This document shows, piece after piece, positions 54,836 to 63,795 of a stretch of DNA of 64,000 nt (position 1 is the first letter of the stretch; each line of letters opens with the position of its first letter). The notes under the pieces were generated by a model that was not told the DNA's origin, did not search any database, and worked only from the letters and a program-made list of their open reading frames with translations. The translations under genes and the position numbers were made by a program. This DNA comes from Chitinophagaceae bacterium (GTDB lineage: Bacteria > Bacteroidota > Bacteroidia > Chitinophagales > Chitinophagaceae): the NCBI GenBank assembly GCA_017307755.1, contig JAFKGQ010000004.1:124001-188000 (forward strand). Reading direction: 5' to 3'.

Positions 54836-57760
54836 TACAGTTTCGTAAGCGCTCACCGGCTCACAAGTGCAGATGAGGTTTCGATCTCCGTGGGTATTAT
54901 TGACCCGCCCTACGCTGGGCCAGAACTTATTATCTTTCAAATACGGCAGGGGGAAGGCTGCCTGCGTGCGGCTGTAGGAATGGTTCCACTCGTCAGCGCA
55001 TATGACGTGCTGTGTATGCGGCGCATGCTTTAAGGCATTGTCCGTCTTATCCGACCTGCCTTCTTCGATCCTGACGATCTCTTCATGGATGCCGATGAGG
55101 GCATCGCAGAAACGGTCCAGCTCTGCCTTGTCTTCGCTTTCAGTAGGCTCGATCATAATCGTGCCGGGTACGGGGAAGCTGAGGGTAGGAGCGTGGAAAC
55201 CATAATCCATCAGGCGTTTGGCGACATCTTCTGCCTCGATGCCGGCACTGGCTTTGAAAGGGCGCAGGTCGACAATGAATTCGTGGGCGCAGGTGCCATT
55301 GCTGCCGCTGTACAGTATCTTGTAATGCTTTTCCAGCCGGGCCTTCATATAGTTGGCATTCAGAATAGCGTATTTTGTACTGAGGGTAAGTCCTTCTGCC
55401 CCCAGCAGCCTGATATAGGCGTAGCTGATGAGCAGGATGCTGGCCGAGCCATAGGGAGCCGCGGATACTGCATGTACTTTTGTCGCATGCGTACCGTGTC
55501 CGTTGGCGGCGGCATGTGCGGTCGCTGCGGCAGCCTCCAGGGCCACATGGCCGGGCAGGTAAGGCTTCAGCTTTTCGTTGACACAGATGGGCCCCATGCC
55601 GGGACCGCCACCGCCGTGCGGAATGGCGAAAGTCTTGTGCAGGTTCAAGTGACATACGTCGGCTCCGATAAGACCAGGGCTGGTGAGTCCCACCTGGGCA
55701 TTCATATTCGCGCCGTCCATATATACAAGCCCGCCATTGTCATGGATGGCTTTACAAATATCCCTTATACTTTCTTCAAACACGCCGTGGGTGGAAGGGT
55801 AGGTAACCATCAGACCGGCCAGTTTGTCTTTGTACTGAGCAGCTTTTTCTTTCAGGTCGGCAACATCGATGTGTCCATCCTCATCGCTTTTTACGACCAC
55901 CACTTTCATGCCCGCCATCACGGCACTGGCGGGGTTGGTGCCATGCGCGGAAATGGGGATCAGCATGACATCCCGGTGCGCTTCCTTATGGGCGGCATGA
56001 TAGGCCCGAATGGTGAGCAGTCCGGCATATTCTCCCTGCGCCCCGCTGTTGGGTTGAAGGGAAGTTGCTGCAAAACCTGTGATCTCGCTTAATGCATGCT
56101 CCAGCTCGGTGATCATCTGCCGGTAGCCCTTCCACTGGTCAATCGGTGCAAACGGATGCAGCCCCCCGAACTCCGGCCAGCTGACGGGGATAAGCTCTGT
56201 AGCCGCATTCAGCTTCATGGTGCAGGAGCCCAACGAGATCATAGAAGTGTTGAGAGAAAGATCCTTATTTTCAAGACTCTTCGTATAGCGCATCATTTCC
56301 GACTCGCTGTGATGGGTATTGAAGACGGGATGGGTAAGGAATTCCGAAGTGCGGGTGAGCGATGAAGGAATATTGTCCAGCGCAGAGTCCGCCACTTCAA
56401 AAGTGGCCTTGGTTATGTCACTTCCCGCGGCAGCCTGGAAGACGCTGAGGATATTGAGCACATCCTGCTGTGTGGTGGTTTCATCCAGGCTGATACCGAT
56501 GTTATTATCACCGTAATATCTGAAATTGATCCCCCCGGCTTCGGCCAGGCTCCGGATGGCTGCCGGGTCGGCAGATCGTATCCGAATAGTATCGAAATAA
56601 GCTTTATTGAGATTTGTGTAACCCAGCTCTTCCAGTTCATGGGAAAGGGTACGAGCCAGGAGGCTTACACGTTTGGCTATATTGGTGAGGCCGGCCGGAC
56701 CGTGGTATACCGCATACATGGCCGACATGTTGGCCAGCAAGGCCTGGGCGGTGCAGATGTTGGAAGTGGCTTTTTCCCGTTTGATATGCTGTTCCCGGGT
56801 CTGGAGCGCCATACGTAGCGCACGATTGCCCTGGGCATCAATACTTACGCCGATGATACGCCCTGGAATGTTTCGTTTGAAGTCGTCTCTGGCGGCAAAA
56901 AACGCCGCATGCGGCCCTCCGAATCCCATCGGTACACCCAAACGCTGAGAGCTGCCGACGGCTACGTCGGCGCCCAGCTCGCCGGGAGGCGTCAGCAAGG
57001 TCAGCGCCAGCAGGTCTGTGGCCATTACCACAAAGCCGCCTGCGGCATGCACCTGCTGTATGAATGTACGGTGGTCTTCTACGGCCCCGTTGCTGGCAGG
57101 GTATTGTATGATGGCTCCAAAATAGGAGCTATCGATATCCGCACGACGATAATCCCCTTCCACCAATTGGATGCCCACGGGTTGGGCCCGGGTCAGCAGA
57201 ATATCCTTGGTCTGGTCGAATATATTGGCATCGACAAAAAATTTGGGTGTAGTGACATGGTCATGGTCCTTATTCTTCAGGTTGAAGAACATGGTCATGG
57301 CTTCTGCAGCTGCTGTACCCTCGTCCAGCAGGGAGGCATTGGCCAGCGGCAGGGCCGTCAGGTCAGCTACCATCGTCTGGAAGTTCAGCAGGCTTTCCAG
57401 GCGGCCCTGGGCGATCTCAGCCTGGTAAGGCGTATATTGGGTATACCAACCCGGGTTCTCGAACACATTCCGTAAAATAACGCTGGGGACAATGGTGTCA
57501 TAATAGCCCTGGCCTATATAAGATTTGTAAACTTTGTTTCTGGCCGCCAGCTGTCGTAGCTCTGCCAGGTACTGGTGCTCGCTGATAGGGCCGGGAAGGG
57601 AAAGACCCTCTTTACTGCGGATGGAAGCAGGGATGGTCTTTTCAATAAGCTCCTCTAAAGATCCTGCACCGATGGTTTTCAACATCTGCGCCGTTTCCTC
57701 TTCATTGGGACCGATGTGACGGCCTATAAACTCACTAGCTTGTTGTTCGAATAAGTTCAT
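54833..57760 (-). CDS. gcvP: glycine dehydrogenase (decarboxylating), GcvP
   Basis: 975 residues from the ATG at 57760, the full-length fused P-protein. It decarboxylates glycine and passes the aminomethyl group to the lipoyl H-protein of the glycine cleavage system. N-terminal half: [69 protein letters not shown]-terminal half: [25 protein letters not shown] and the PLP-lysine segment [22 protein letters not shown]. All present, length normal. The other cleavage genes (gcvT, gcvH) are not in the window. A well-spaced promoter (57799-57828) lies upstream and excludes the longer in-frame extension. Confidence 0.97.
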   Translation of the reverse strand: MNLFEQQASEFIGRHIGPNEEETAQMLKTIGAGSLEELIEKTIPASIRSKEGLSLPGPISEHQYLAELRQLAARNKVYKSYIGQGYYDTIVPSVILRNVFENPGWYTQYTPYQAEIAQGRLESLLNFQTMVADLTALPLANASLLDEGTAAAEAMTMFFNLKNKDHDHVTTPKFFVDANIFDQTKDILLTRAQPVGIQLVEGDYRRADIDSSYFGAIIQYPASNGAVEDHRTFIQQVHAAGGFVVMATDLLALTLLTPPGELGADVAVGSSQRLGVPMGFGGPHAAFFAARDDFKRNIPGRIIGVSIDAQGNRALRMALQTREQHIKREKATSNICTAQALLANMSAMYAVYHGPAGLTNIAKRVSLLARTLSHELEELGYTNLNKAYFDTIRIRSADPAAIRSLAEAGGINFRYYGDNNIGISLDETTTQQDVLNILSVFQAAAGSDITKATFEVADSALDNIPSSLTRTSEFLTHPVFNTHHSESEMMRYTKSLENKDLSLNTSMISLGSCTMKLNAATELIPVSWPEFGGLHPFAPIDQWKGYRQMITELEHALSEITGFAATSLQPNSGAQGEYAGLLTIRAYHAAHKEAHRDVMLIPISAHGTNPASAVMAGMKVVVVKSDEDGHIDVADLKEKAAQYKDKLAGLMVTYPSTHGVFEESIRDICKAIHDNGGLVYMDGANMNAQVGLTSPGLIGADVCHLNLHKTFAIPHGGGGPGMGPICVNEKLKPYLPGHVALEAAAATAHAAANGHGTHATKVHAVSAAPYGSASILLISYAYIRLLGAEGLTLSTKYAILNANYMKARLEKHYKILYSGSNGTCAHEFIVDLRPFKASAGIEAEDVAKRLMDYGFHAPTLSFPVPGTIMIEPTESEDKAELDRFCDALIGIHEEIVRIEEGRSDKTDNALKHAPHTQHVICADEWNHSYSRTQAAFPLPYLKDNKFWPSVGRVNNTHGDRNLICTCEPVSAYETV

Positions 57761-57798
57761 ACAGATAAATGTGGGGGTTGACCATTTAAAAAGATGTG

Positions 57799-57828
57799 CA
57801 AAGTTACGGTCCTTACAGGAGAAAACAA
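57799..57828 (-). promoter_or_regulatory. gcvP promoter
   Basis: On the minus strand TTG (57828-57826), 19 bases, then TAACTTTG (57806-57799), a full match to the Bacteroidota -33/-7 pattern. The -7 box ends 38 bases before the gcvP ATG. Confidence 0.6.
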
Positions 57829-57889
57829 CGCGTTGGGACGACACCCCCTAACTCCGTGGATAAAAGGTGATTATCGTGGGGCGAACATG

Positions 57890-57981
57890 GAAAGAGGCCG
57901 TCCCATAAGTCGATACAAATGGGATTGGCTTCTTTCTCTTAAAAACCCCTAAACCCTAAAACTTAATGCTAAAACTTATTG
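57890..57981. other. long hairpin and tandem 13-base repeat upstream of gcvP
   Basis: GAAAGAGGCC (57890-57899) pairs with GGCTTCTTTC (57927-57936), with TCCCAT/ATGGGA inside. About 20 bases further, CTAAAACTTAATG and CTAAAACTTATTG (57956-57968, 57969-57981) form a tandem pair differing in one base. They lie between gcvP and the sterol-desaturase-like gene (58064). The hairpin could end transcription of the latter on the minus strand, though the tail is only CTCTTTCC-like. The tandem pair may be a protein site. Confidence 0.4.
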
Positions 57982-58063
57982 CTTGTGAGTAAGCATGAAC
58001 TAATTACAACACAAATTTACTTAGGAATGGTTGGAATAGGGAGCAAGACATATTAAAACTAAA

Positions 58064-58999
58064 TTAAAATCGACTTCCACCCTCCGGCTCCGGCAGGGGA
58101 GGTCCATATACACCGGATTCGGCCTCACGCATTTGTTCACTGGTTTGCCGGCTGCCGTCATGGCTCCAGCCGGGAGGGCCAAAAAGATAGAACCATTTCT
58201 CTTTCCATCCAATATCCTTACGGGAAAGGTCCTGGCCGATATTATTCCATTCGTGAAAGATGATATGTACCGGATCTGTTTTTTCGGGCTGCTTGGTAAG
58301 ACCGAATGTTACGTGCTGGTACTCATCTTCGGGAAGCTCCGGTTGAAAGGTCCCGAAGAGTTGGTCCCATATGATAAGGAACATGCCCATGTTCTTATCC
58401 AGATAGCGTGGGTTGGATGCGTGGTGTACCCGGTGATGGGAGGGGGTCACCAATATATATTCCAGCCAGCCCATTTTGTTGATGAGCTCGGTATGTACAA
58501 AGATGCCCCATATTTGAGTCACCGAGTACATAAAAACGATGTCCAACGGCTTAAATCCGAGGTAAGCCAGGGGAATGAAGTAAACAAAGCGGTAGAGGGG
58601 CTGGAAGACAGAGCTCCGGAAACCTACGGTAAAATTCATGTGTTCCGAAGAATGATGTGTCACATGAACGGCCCAGAACAGGCGGATCTCATGGTCCCAA
58701 CGATGGAGCCAGTAGTAAAGGAAGTCCTCTGCCAGGAGCAGGAGGAACCAATATGAGAACACATTGGTAATGGAGATCCAATGATGACGGTAGCATACGT
58801 CCAGGATGATCAGGTACGTGGCCCGGAACAGCAGATCGATGCCTCCGTTGAGCAGCATCAGGTAAAGATTGGTGAAGGTATCCTTCCACGTATACAGCTT
58901 CTTATGCCTGTAATTGCTCAATAGCACTTCCACACCGATGATGATGATATACAAGGGGGTAGAGATCAACAATAATATTTGTTCTTTCAGGTTATGCAC
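58064..58999 (-). CDS. sterol desaturase/fatty acid hydroxylase family membrane protein
   Basis: 311 residues from GTG at 58999; a TTG at 59008 overlaps a -7 box and adds three residues. About four membrane helices. The iron-binding histidine boxes are present: HRWDHEIRLFWAVHVTHHSSEHMN (H-x3-H and H-x2-HH) and HRVHHASNPRYLDKNMG (H-x2-HH). The family comprises non-heme di-iron enzymes that hydroxylate or desaturate sterols, fatty acids or carotenoids; the substrate here is unknown. It is divergent from the YkgJ gene. Confidence 0.9.
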   Translation of the reverse strand: MHNLKEQILLLISTPLYIIIIGVEVLLSNYRHKKLYTWKDTFTNLYLMLLNGGIDLLFRATYLIILDVCYRHHWISITNVFSYWFLLLLAEDFLYYWLHRWDHEIRLFWAVHVTHHSSEHMNFTVGFRSSVFQPLYRFVYFIPLAYLGFKPLDIVFMYSVTQIWGIFVHTELINKMGWLEYILVTPSHHRVHHASNPRYLDKNMGMFLIIWDQLFGTFQPELPEDEYQHVTFGLTKQPEKTDPVHIIFHEWNNIGQDLSRKDIGWKEKWFYLFGPPGWSHDGSRQTSEQMREAESGVYGPPLPEPEGGSRF

Positions 59000-59005
59000 G
59001 ATGGT

Positions 59006-59013
59006 CAAAAATA
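59006..59013 (-). promoter_or_regulatory. Bacteroidota-type -7 box before the sterol-desaturase-like gene
   Basis: TATTTTTG on the minus strand fits TAnnTTTG and ends 6 bases before the GTG at 58999, supporting that start over the TTG inside the box. Confidence 0.4.
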
Positions 59014-59060
59014 AACGAAATAACAGACCTTTGTAGTATCTTATTGTTAATCAGAGACGA

Positions 59061-59561
59061 ATGACAGATTTATTACATAATTGGGAAAAAAAGTCTGCCA
59101 GCCGGCAGAAGGATTACAAGCGGCTGCTTCAAAGGGCCGATAAAAAACAGGAAAGGAACAAGGTGTTATCCCTGTTGCCGGCATTCCACGAAGAGGCTTT
59201 TGGGCTGGTGGATTGTCTTGGGTGCGCCAATTGCTGTAAGAGCTATTCACCACGGTTTAAAACGCCTGATATCAAACGCATCGCCCGGCATCTGCGGATG
59301 AAGGAGAGCGATCTTATTGATAAGTATCTACGACTGGACGAAGACGGAGATTACGTGGTGAAGACGACTCCCTGTCCTTTTCTTGGTTCGGACAACTATT
59401 GCAGCATCTATGAGGTCCGTCCCTCCGATTGCGAGCGATTTCCCTATACCGACGAAGATGTCTTTATAAAAAGACCGGCCATTACGCAAAAGAACTCCAC
59501 TTTTTGCCCTATCGTGTATATTGTGCTGGAAAGACTGGACGCGGCACTTGCACGAGATTAA
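59061..59561 (+). CDS. YkgJ-family cysteine-cluster (zinc/iron-chelating) protein
   Basis: 166 residues. DCLGCANCCKSYSPRF is the YkgJ N-terminal C-x2-C-x2-CC-type motif, then TTPCPFLGSDNYCSIYEVRPSDCERFPY with three further cysteines in the C-P-F-L-x-x-x-x-C-x-I-Y-x-x-R-P-x-x-C pattern, and a last Cys in STFCPIVY. The family binds metal, but its biological role is unsettled; some members act near flagellar or lipid genes. It overlaps the convergent MFS gene by 4 bases at the 3' end. Confidence 0.92.
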   Translation: MTDLLHNWEKKSASRQKDYKRLLQRADKKQERNKVLSLLPAFHEEAFGLVDCLGCANCCKSYSPRFKTPDIKRIARHLRMKESDLIDKYLRLDEDGDYVVKTTPCPFLGSDNYCSIYEVRPSDCERFPYTDEDVFIKRPAITQKNSTFCPIVYIVLERLDAALARD

Positions 59562-60802
59562 TATTCCATCTTCCGGAGACTGGGCGCTTTAAGCCAGGTG
59601 AAGACCACTACGGCAATGGTCATACATCCGCCGAATACCACAGAAGGCACTAACCCCATGAGTTTAGCCATAAAGCCACTCTCGAACATACCCAGCTCGT
59701 TGCTGGAATTGATAAACATGGAATTGACAGCGGATACTCTTCCCCGCATGACATCCGGCGTCTTCACCTGCAGGATAGTGCCCCGGACCACCACACTGAT
59801 GCCATCCAGCGCACCGCTGACAAGCAGGGCGAAAAAGGAAAGAAGAAACCACCTGGATAGTCCGAATATGATGATACAGGTGCCAAACCCTATGATGGCA
59901 TACATAAGTATCAAGCCTTGCTTACGTCTCAGGGGGAACAGGGTCATGCCAAAGATGGTGCAGATGGACCCGACATCGCTGGCGGCATTCAGCCAGCTAA
60001 AACCCACGGGCCCGATCTTCAGGATGATTGTTGCATAAGCGGGTATCATGGCCACGGCGCCCCCAAAGAGGACGGCGAACAGGTCCAGCGCCATGGCGCC
60101 CAGCACTTCCCGGGTCCTGAAAACAAACCGCAGGCCGTCTTTTATACTCTCCCAGGTCTTCTTCTCTGAATTCACCACCATGACGGGTTTGGGTGTGATC
60201 CTGGAAAGACAATATAGGGCGATGCAGACACAGAACGCTACGGTTAGAAATGAATTCTGATAGGTCATATGGGCGATGAGGAGCCCTGCGGAGGCGTGCC
60301 CCAGCACGGAAGCAAAAAGAAAGACGCTGGTATTGAGCGTGACGGCCGAAGGCAGCTGTTCGCGGGGTACGATCTGGGCGACGATGGCGTTGAATGTCGG
60401 TCCGCCAAAGGCCCGGATCACGCCCGTCATAAAGATGATGACATAGATGATCCATCGTATTCGGCTGAAGCCCCATGCGCGAATGAAGGGTCCGACGAAA
60501 AGGACGATCAGTACTGCTACGCAGGCAAGGTAGCAGCTGGTCGTGAACAGCAGCAAACGGCGTTTGTCACTCTTGTCGATAACATGTCCTGCGTAAAGGG
60601 CCAGACAGAAAGCCGGGACAAACTCGGATAGCCCGATGAGCCCGATGGCAAAGGCATCGTGGGTCATCTGGAACATAAGCCATACCACGATAGTGGTCAC
60701 CATGCGCTGTGCGATGATATAAAAAAAACGGGCAATGATAAAGCTCCGGTATTCCGGTATCCGTAATAATTCCCATGCTGTCTGTTTGCCTTCCCTGGTC
60801 AT
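59558..60802 (-). CDS. MFS transporter, EntS/MFS_3-like exporter
   Basis: 414 residues with about 12 helices. GHVIDKSDKRRLLLFTTSCYL is the MFS A-motif after helix 2 and RAFGGPTFNAIVAQIVPREQLPSAVTLNTSVF is the typical helix-4/5 stretch of the drug or siderophore exporter branch (MFS_3/EntS). It probably exports small molecules; the substrate is not known. It overlaps the deoxynucleoside kinase by 4 bases (ATGA-type) and forms an operon folK-dNK-MFS, although the three functions have no obvious relation. Confidence 0.87.
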   Translation of the reverse strand: MTREGKQTAWELLRIPEYRSFIIARFFYIIAQRMVTTIVVWLMFQMTHDAFAIGLIGLSEFVPAFCLALYAGHVIDKSDKRRLLLFTTSCYLACVAVLIVLFVGPFIRAWGFSRIRWIIYVIIFMTGVIRAFGGPTFNAIVAQIVPREQLPSAVTLNTSVFLFASVLGHASAGLLIAHMTYQNSFLTVAFCVCIALYCLSRITPKPVMVVNSEKKTWESIKDGLRFVFRTREVLGAMALDLFAVLFGGAVAMIPAYATIILKIGPVGFSWLNAASDVGSICTIFGMTLFPLRRKQGLILMYAIIGFGTCIIIFGLSRWFLLSFFALLVSGALDGISVVVRGTILQVKTPDVMRGRVSAVNSMFINSSNELGMFESGFMAKLMGLVPSVVFGGCMTIAVVVFTWLKAPSLRKMEY

Positions 60803-61431
60803 GGTAATGTAAAATAATGTTGTCCTTCGTCCAGATCTTTTTCCAGCGCATCGAGTACCACCTGCAGGTGTTGGGGATTACCCAGGAAATCCGCGTTGCT
60901 TACGTCTATGAAGATGGTCTTTATATTATGTTGCCGTATGTAGCCGGTGTAGGCTTCCTGGATGCTGAATAAATAGTTGTCCTGGATGCCCTGTTCGTAT
61001 AGGCGGCCCCGCTTCCTTATATTCTGCTGCAGCTTGCTCACCGGGGCATGCAGGTAGATGAGGATGTCCGGCTGCACCAACTGGCTATAAATGATGTCGA
61101 ACAATTTCTGATAGAGACGGAATTCCTGCTCCGGCAGATTAACCTTGGCGAATAACAGACACTTGGTGAACAGGTAGTCGGATATAGTGAGGGTTTGGAA
61201 CAGATCTTTTGTGTATATCTGCTCTTTCAGCTGTTTGTAACGTTCTGCCATGAAAAAAAGCTCCAGGGGAAAGGCGTATTGACCGGGGTTCTCATAGAAT
61301 TTTGGAAGAAATGGATTGTCGGCAAATTGTTCCAATATCAATCTTGCGTTGAAATGTCTGGACAGGACATGCGCCAGTGTCGTCTTTCCGGCGCCGATAT
61401 TCCCTTCTATCGTGATAAAATGATAATTCAT
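60799..61431 (-). CDS. deoxynucleoside kinase
   Basis: 210 residues. FITIEGNIGAGKTTLAHVLS holds the P-loop, LEQFADNPFLPKFYENPGQYAFPLELFFMAERYKQL contains the substrate helix, ISDYLFTKCLLFAKVNL the D-R-x-like base-recognition part (here SDYLF) and LIYLHAPVSKLQQNIRKRGRLYEQGI the lid with the catalytic arginines. It phosphorylates deoxyadenosine/deoxyguanosine or deoxycytidine in the salvage pathway; the exact base preference cannot be read. It overlaps folK upstream and the MFS gene downstream by 4 bases each. Confidence 0.9.
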   Translation of the reverse strand: MNYHFITIEGNIGAGKTTLAHVLSRHFNARLILEQFADNPFLPKFYENPGQYAFPLELFFMAERYKQLKEQIYTKDLFQTLTISDYLFTKCLLFAKVNLPEQEFRLYQKLFDIIYSQLVQPDILIYLHAPVSKLQQNIRKRGRLYEQGIQDNYLFSIQEAYTGYIRQHNIKTIFIDVSNADFLGNPQHLQVVLDALEKDLDEGQHYFTLP

Positions 61432-61919
61432 CCGTTTATAGTTAGTTTTTTTACTTCCAGCTTATCGGGGCATTGGTCCAGCAGTTCGTGTATGGTCTTC
61501 CGTAGAACAGGATGCACGTAATCGGGTGCGATCTCATCCATGGGCGCCAGGGCAAAACGGCGGCGGGCAACCTCAGGGTGGGGGATGGTCAGTTCCGGCA
61601 GCCGGATAACGGCTGAATTAAAGAAAAGCATATCAATGTCGATGGTCCGGGCCCCATATCGCTCGGTCCGTACGCGCCCCATTTGTTCCTCTATCGCCAG
61701 CAACTGTCGTAACAGGGCGGGGGCGTCCAGGGAGGTTTCCAGTATCAATGCCTGGTTGAGAAAGGCCGGCTGGTCCGTCTTTCCCCAGGCGGCAGTTTCG
61801 TACACGGAGGATTGCCGGACGATCCGGACGTCCAGGGACCCTATTTGCCGGATTGTTTTCCGCAAATAAGCAGATCTGTCACCTTGATTGCCACCTATCA
61901 ATAAATAGGCTATGTTCAT
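61428..61919 (-). CDS. folK: 2-amino-4-hydroxy-6-hydroxymethyldihydropteridine pyrophosphokinase (FolK)
   Basis: 163 residues. NIAYLLIGGNQGDRSAYLRKTIRQI at the start, SSVYETAAWGKTDQPAFLNQAL, then RTERYGARTIDIDMLFFNSAVI and LTIPHPEVARRRFALAPMDEIAPDYVHP are the HPPK blocks in order, with the two magnesium Asp residues in DIDML. Folate biosynthesis, pterin pyrophosphorylation before joining p-aminobenzoate. First gene of the overlapping three-gene run. Confidence 0.95.
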   Translation of the reverse strand: MNIAYLLIGGNQGDRSAYLRKTIRQIGSLDVRIVRQSSVYETAAWGKTDQPAFLNQALILETSLDAPALLRQLLAIEEQMGRVRTERYGARTIDIDMLFFNSAVIRLPELTIPHPEVARRRFALAPMDEIAPDYVHPVLRKTIHELLDQCPDKLEVKKLTING

Positions 61920-62011
61920 AGATTCCGTACTTTCGGGGGCCCAAATATCTTATAATTTTAGAATTTTAACACGGATGAATACGGGTTCTCTGTTATAAAA
62001 TAAATTTACAC

Positions 62012-63766
62012 ATGGGAGGATTTTTTAAATCGTTTTTTGCCGCTTTGCTGGCGCTGGTCATTTTTACAGTGATCATAGTGTTTGTTCTTGCGGGTGTGGT
62101 AGGCGGACTTTTATCCCCAAAAAAGCCGGCTATTGAGGCAAAATCAGTTCTTGTCATAGACCTTGCTCAATCGCTGCATGAACAAAAGCAGGACAACCCC
62201 TTATCCGGACTGGGTTCGGAAGACCAATACGACGTCCCTGGTCTTTACGATCTCGTGCGGCTGATCCGGTATGCTAAAGGTGATTCGGCTGTCAGGGGGA
62301 TCTATCTGAAATGTAATGACGACCCCAACGGTTTTGCCACCTGTGAGGAGATCCGCAATGCCCTGATAGACTTTAAAAAAGGCGGCAAATTCGTATATGC
62401 ATACGGGGATGTAATCCCGCAGAAGGCATATTATATAGCCAATATTGCAGACAGGATATACTGCAACCCCAAGGGTAACATCGACTGGCGGGGGTTTTCT
62501 GTAGAAATGACCTTTTTAAAAGGCGCGTTGGAAAAACTGAACATCCAGCCGCAGATATTCTATGCGGGTAAGTTCAAAAGCGCTACCGAACCCCTGAGGA
62601 GTGATAAAATGACGGATGCCAATCGTCTTCAGCTTACCGAATTGTTAAATGATCTTTATAATCGGCTGCTATATACTACTGCTACAGCGCGTAAACTGGA
62701 CACGACCGCACTGCGCAAATGCGTCAACGAACACCTGGTACAACGTCCGCGCGATGCCGTCGGCTTCGGGTTGATAGACGGCCTTCGTTACGACGATGAA
62801 GTAAAGGATGAACTGCGGCAGCGTTTGAAGGTGGACAAACATGACCTTATCAATTTTGTCCCTATTGGCAAATACGAGAAGGCGGTAGACTATAAGGCCT
62901 CCGGTAAAGATGTGATCAGCCTAATCTATGCGGAGGGGGATATAGTGGATGGCAAGGGTTCAAAAGAGGAGATAGGTTCGGATACTTACCGCTGGCTGGT
63001 CCGCAAGGCCCGTTTTGATAAGGATGTAAAGGCCATCGTTATCCGTGTGAACTCAGGCGGCGGCAGTTCGCTGGCCAGTGAGAATATATGGCGGGAGATC
63101 AGCCTGGCCAGAAAAGAAAAGCCTGTTGTCATCAGTTTTGGGGACGTGGCGGCCTCCGGAGCTTATTATTTTTCCTGCAATGCCGACAGCGTGTTTGCTA
63201 TGCCGGGGACCATTACGGGTTCTATCGGCGTATTTATCGTGGTCCCCAATCTCCAGAACTTTTTTAAGGATAAGCTGGGCGTTACTTTTGATGGTGTGAA
63301 GACGGCCCCCGAAGCCGACCCGCTGACTGTCACCAGGCCATTGACGCCTTTCCAGCAAAAGTCCTTGCAGGCGGGTATCGACAGCACTTATTTGGATTTT
63401 AAGACCCGTGTAGCGGATGGGCGGAACAGGACCATCGATTATGTGGACAGCATCGGTCAGGGGCGTGTGTGGAGTGGTGTCAAAGGACTTGACGTGGGGT
63501 TGGTAGATCGTCTTGGCACGTTGCAGGATGCTATTGACTGCGCCGCCCGGATGGCCAAGACCCATGATTACAGGCTGAAAGAATATCCCGAGCCAAAAAG
63601 CTTTCTTGACCAGCTATTGGGCGGGTATAAAAAAACGATGAGTGTAAAGGCTATGAAGGATGAATTAGGAGAGGATGGCTATAAGACCTGGAACACGATA
63701 AAAAAAGTAAAGGCGTTGGTTGGCATCAGCCAGGCAAAATTGCCTTTTGATCTCACGATTGAATAA
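62012..63766 (+). CDS. sppA: signal peptide peptidase SppA, 67-kDa type
   Basis: 584 residues with one N-terminal membrane helix (about 8-32). Two tandem S49 domains: the first (about 45-280) holds the catalytic Lys in FYAGKFKSATEPLRSDKM, the second (about 300-560) the nucleophilic Ser in SFGDVAASGAYYFSCNADSVFAMPGTITGSIGVF. This is the E. coli SppA layout in which the Lys and Ser come from different repeats. It degrades cleaved signal peptides in the membrane. Transcribed away from folK; the next gene, an ABC permease, starts 29 bases later. Confidence 0.95.
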   Translation: MGGFFKSFFAALLALVIFTVIIVFVLAGVVGGLLSPKKPAIEAKSVLVIDLAQSLHEQKQDNPLSGLGSEDQYDVPGLYDLVRLIRYAKGDSAVRGIYLKCNDDPNGFATCEEIRNALIDFKKGGKFVYAYGDVIPQKAYYIANIADRIYCNPKGNIDWRGFSVEMTFLKGALEKLNIQPQIFYAGKFKSATEPLRSDKMTDANRLQLTELLNDLYNRLLYTTATARKLDTTALRKCVNEHLVQRPRDAVGFGLIDGLRYDDEVKDELRQRLKVDKHDLINFVPIGKYEKAVDYKASGKDVISLIYAEGDIVDGKGSKEEIGSDTYRWLVRKARFDKDVKAIVIRVNSGGGSSLASENIWREISLARKEKPVVISFGDVAASGAYYFSCNADSVFAMPGTITGSIGVFIVVPNLQNFFKDKLGVTFDGVKTAPEADPLTVTRPLTPFQQKSLQAGIDSTYLDFKTRVADGRNRTIDYVDSIGQGRVWSGVKGLDVGLVDRLGTLQDAIDCAARMAKTHDYRLKEYPEPKSFLDQLLGGYKKTMSVKAMKDELGEDGYKTWNTIKKVKALVGISQAKLPFDLTIE

Positions 63767-63795
63767 CCCTGACATTTTATTCCGACATTTGCCGT

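Noticed and set aside
55085..56092. 335-codon open frame opposite gcvP
   Set aside because: It lies antisense within a complete and conserved GcvP; the protein shows no known motif and its composition mirrors the opposite strand.
57941..57981. Telomere-like or CRISPR-like repeat (AACCCCTAAACCCTAAAAC...)
   Set aside because: Only two 13-base units, no spacers and no cas genes; kept only as a possible protein site.
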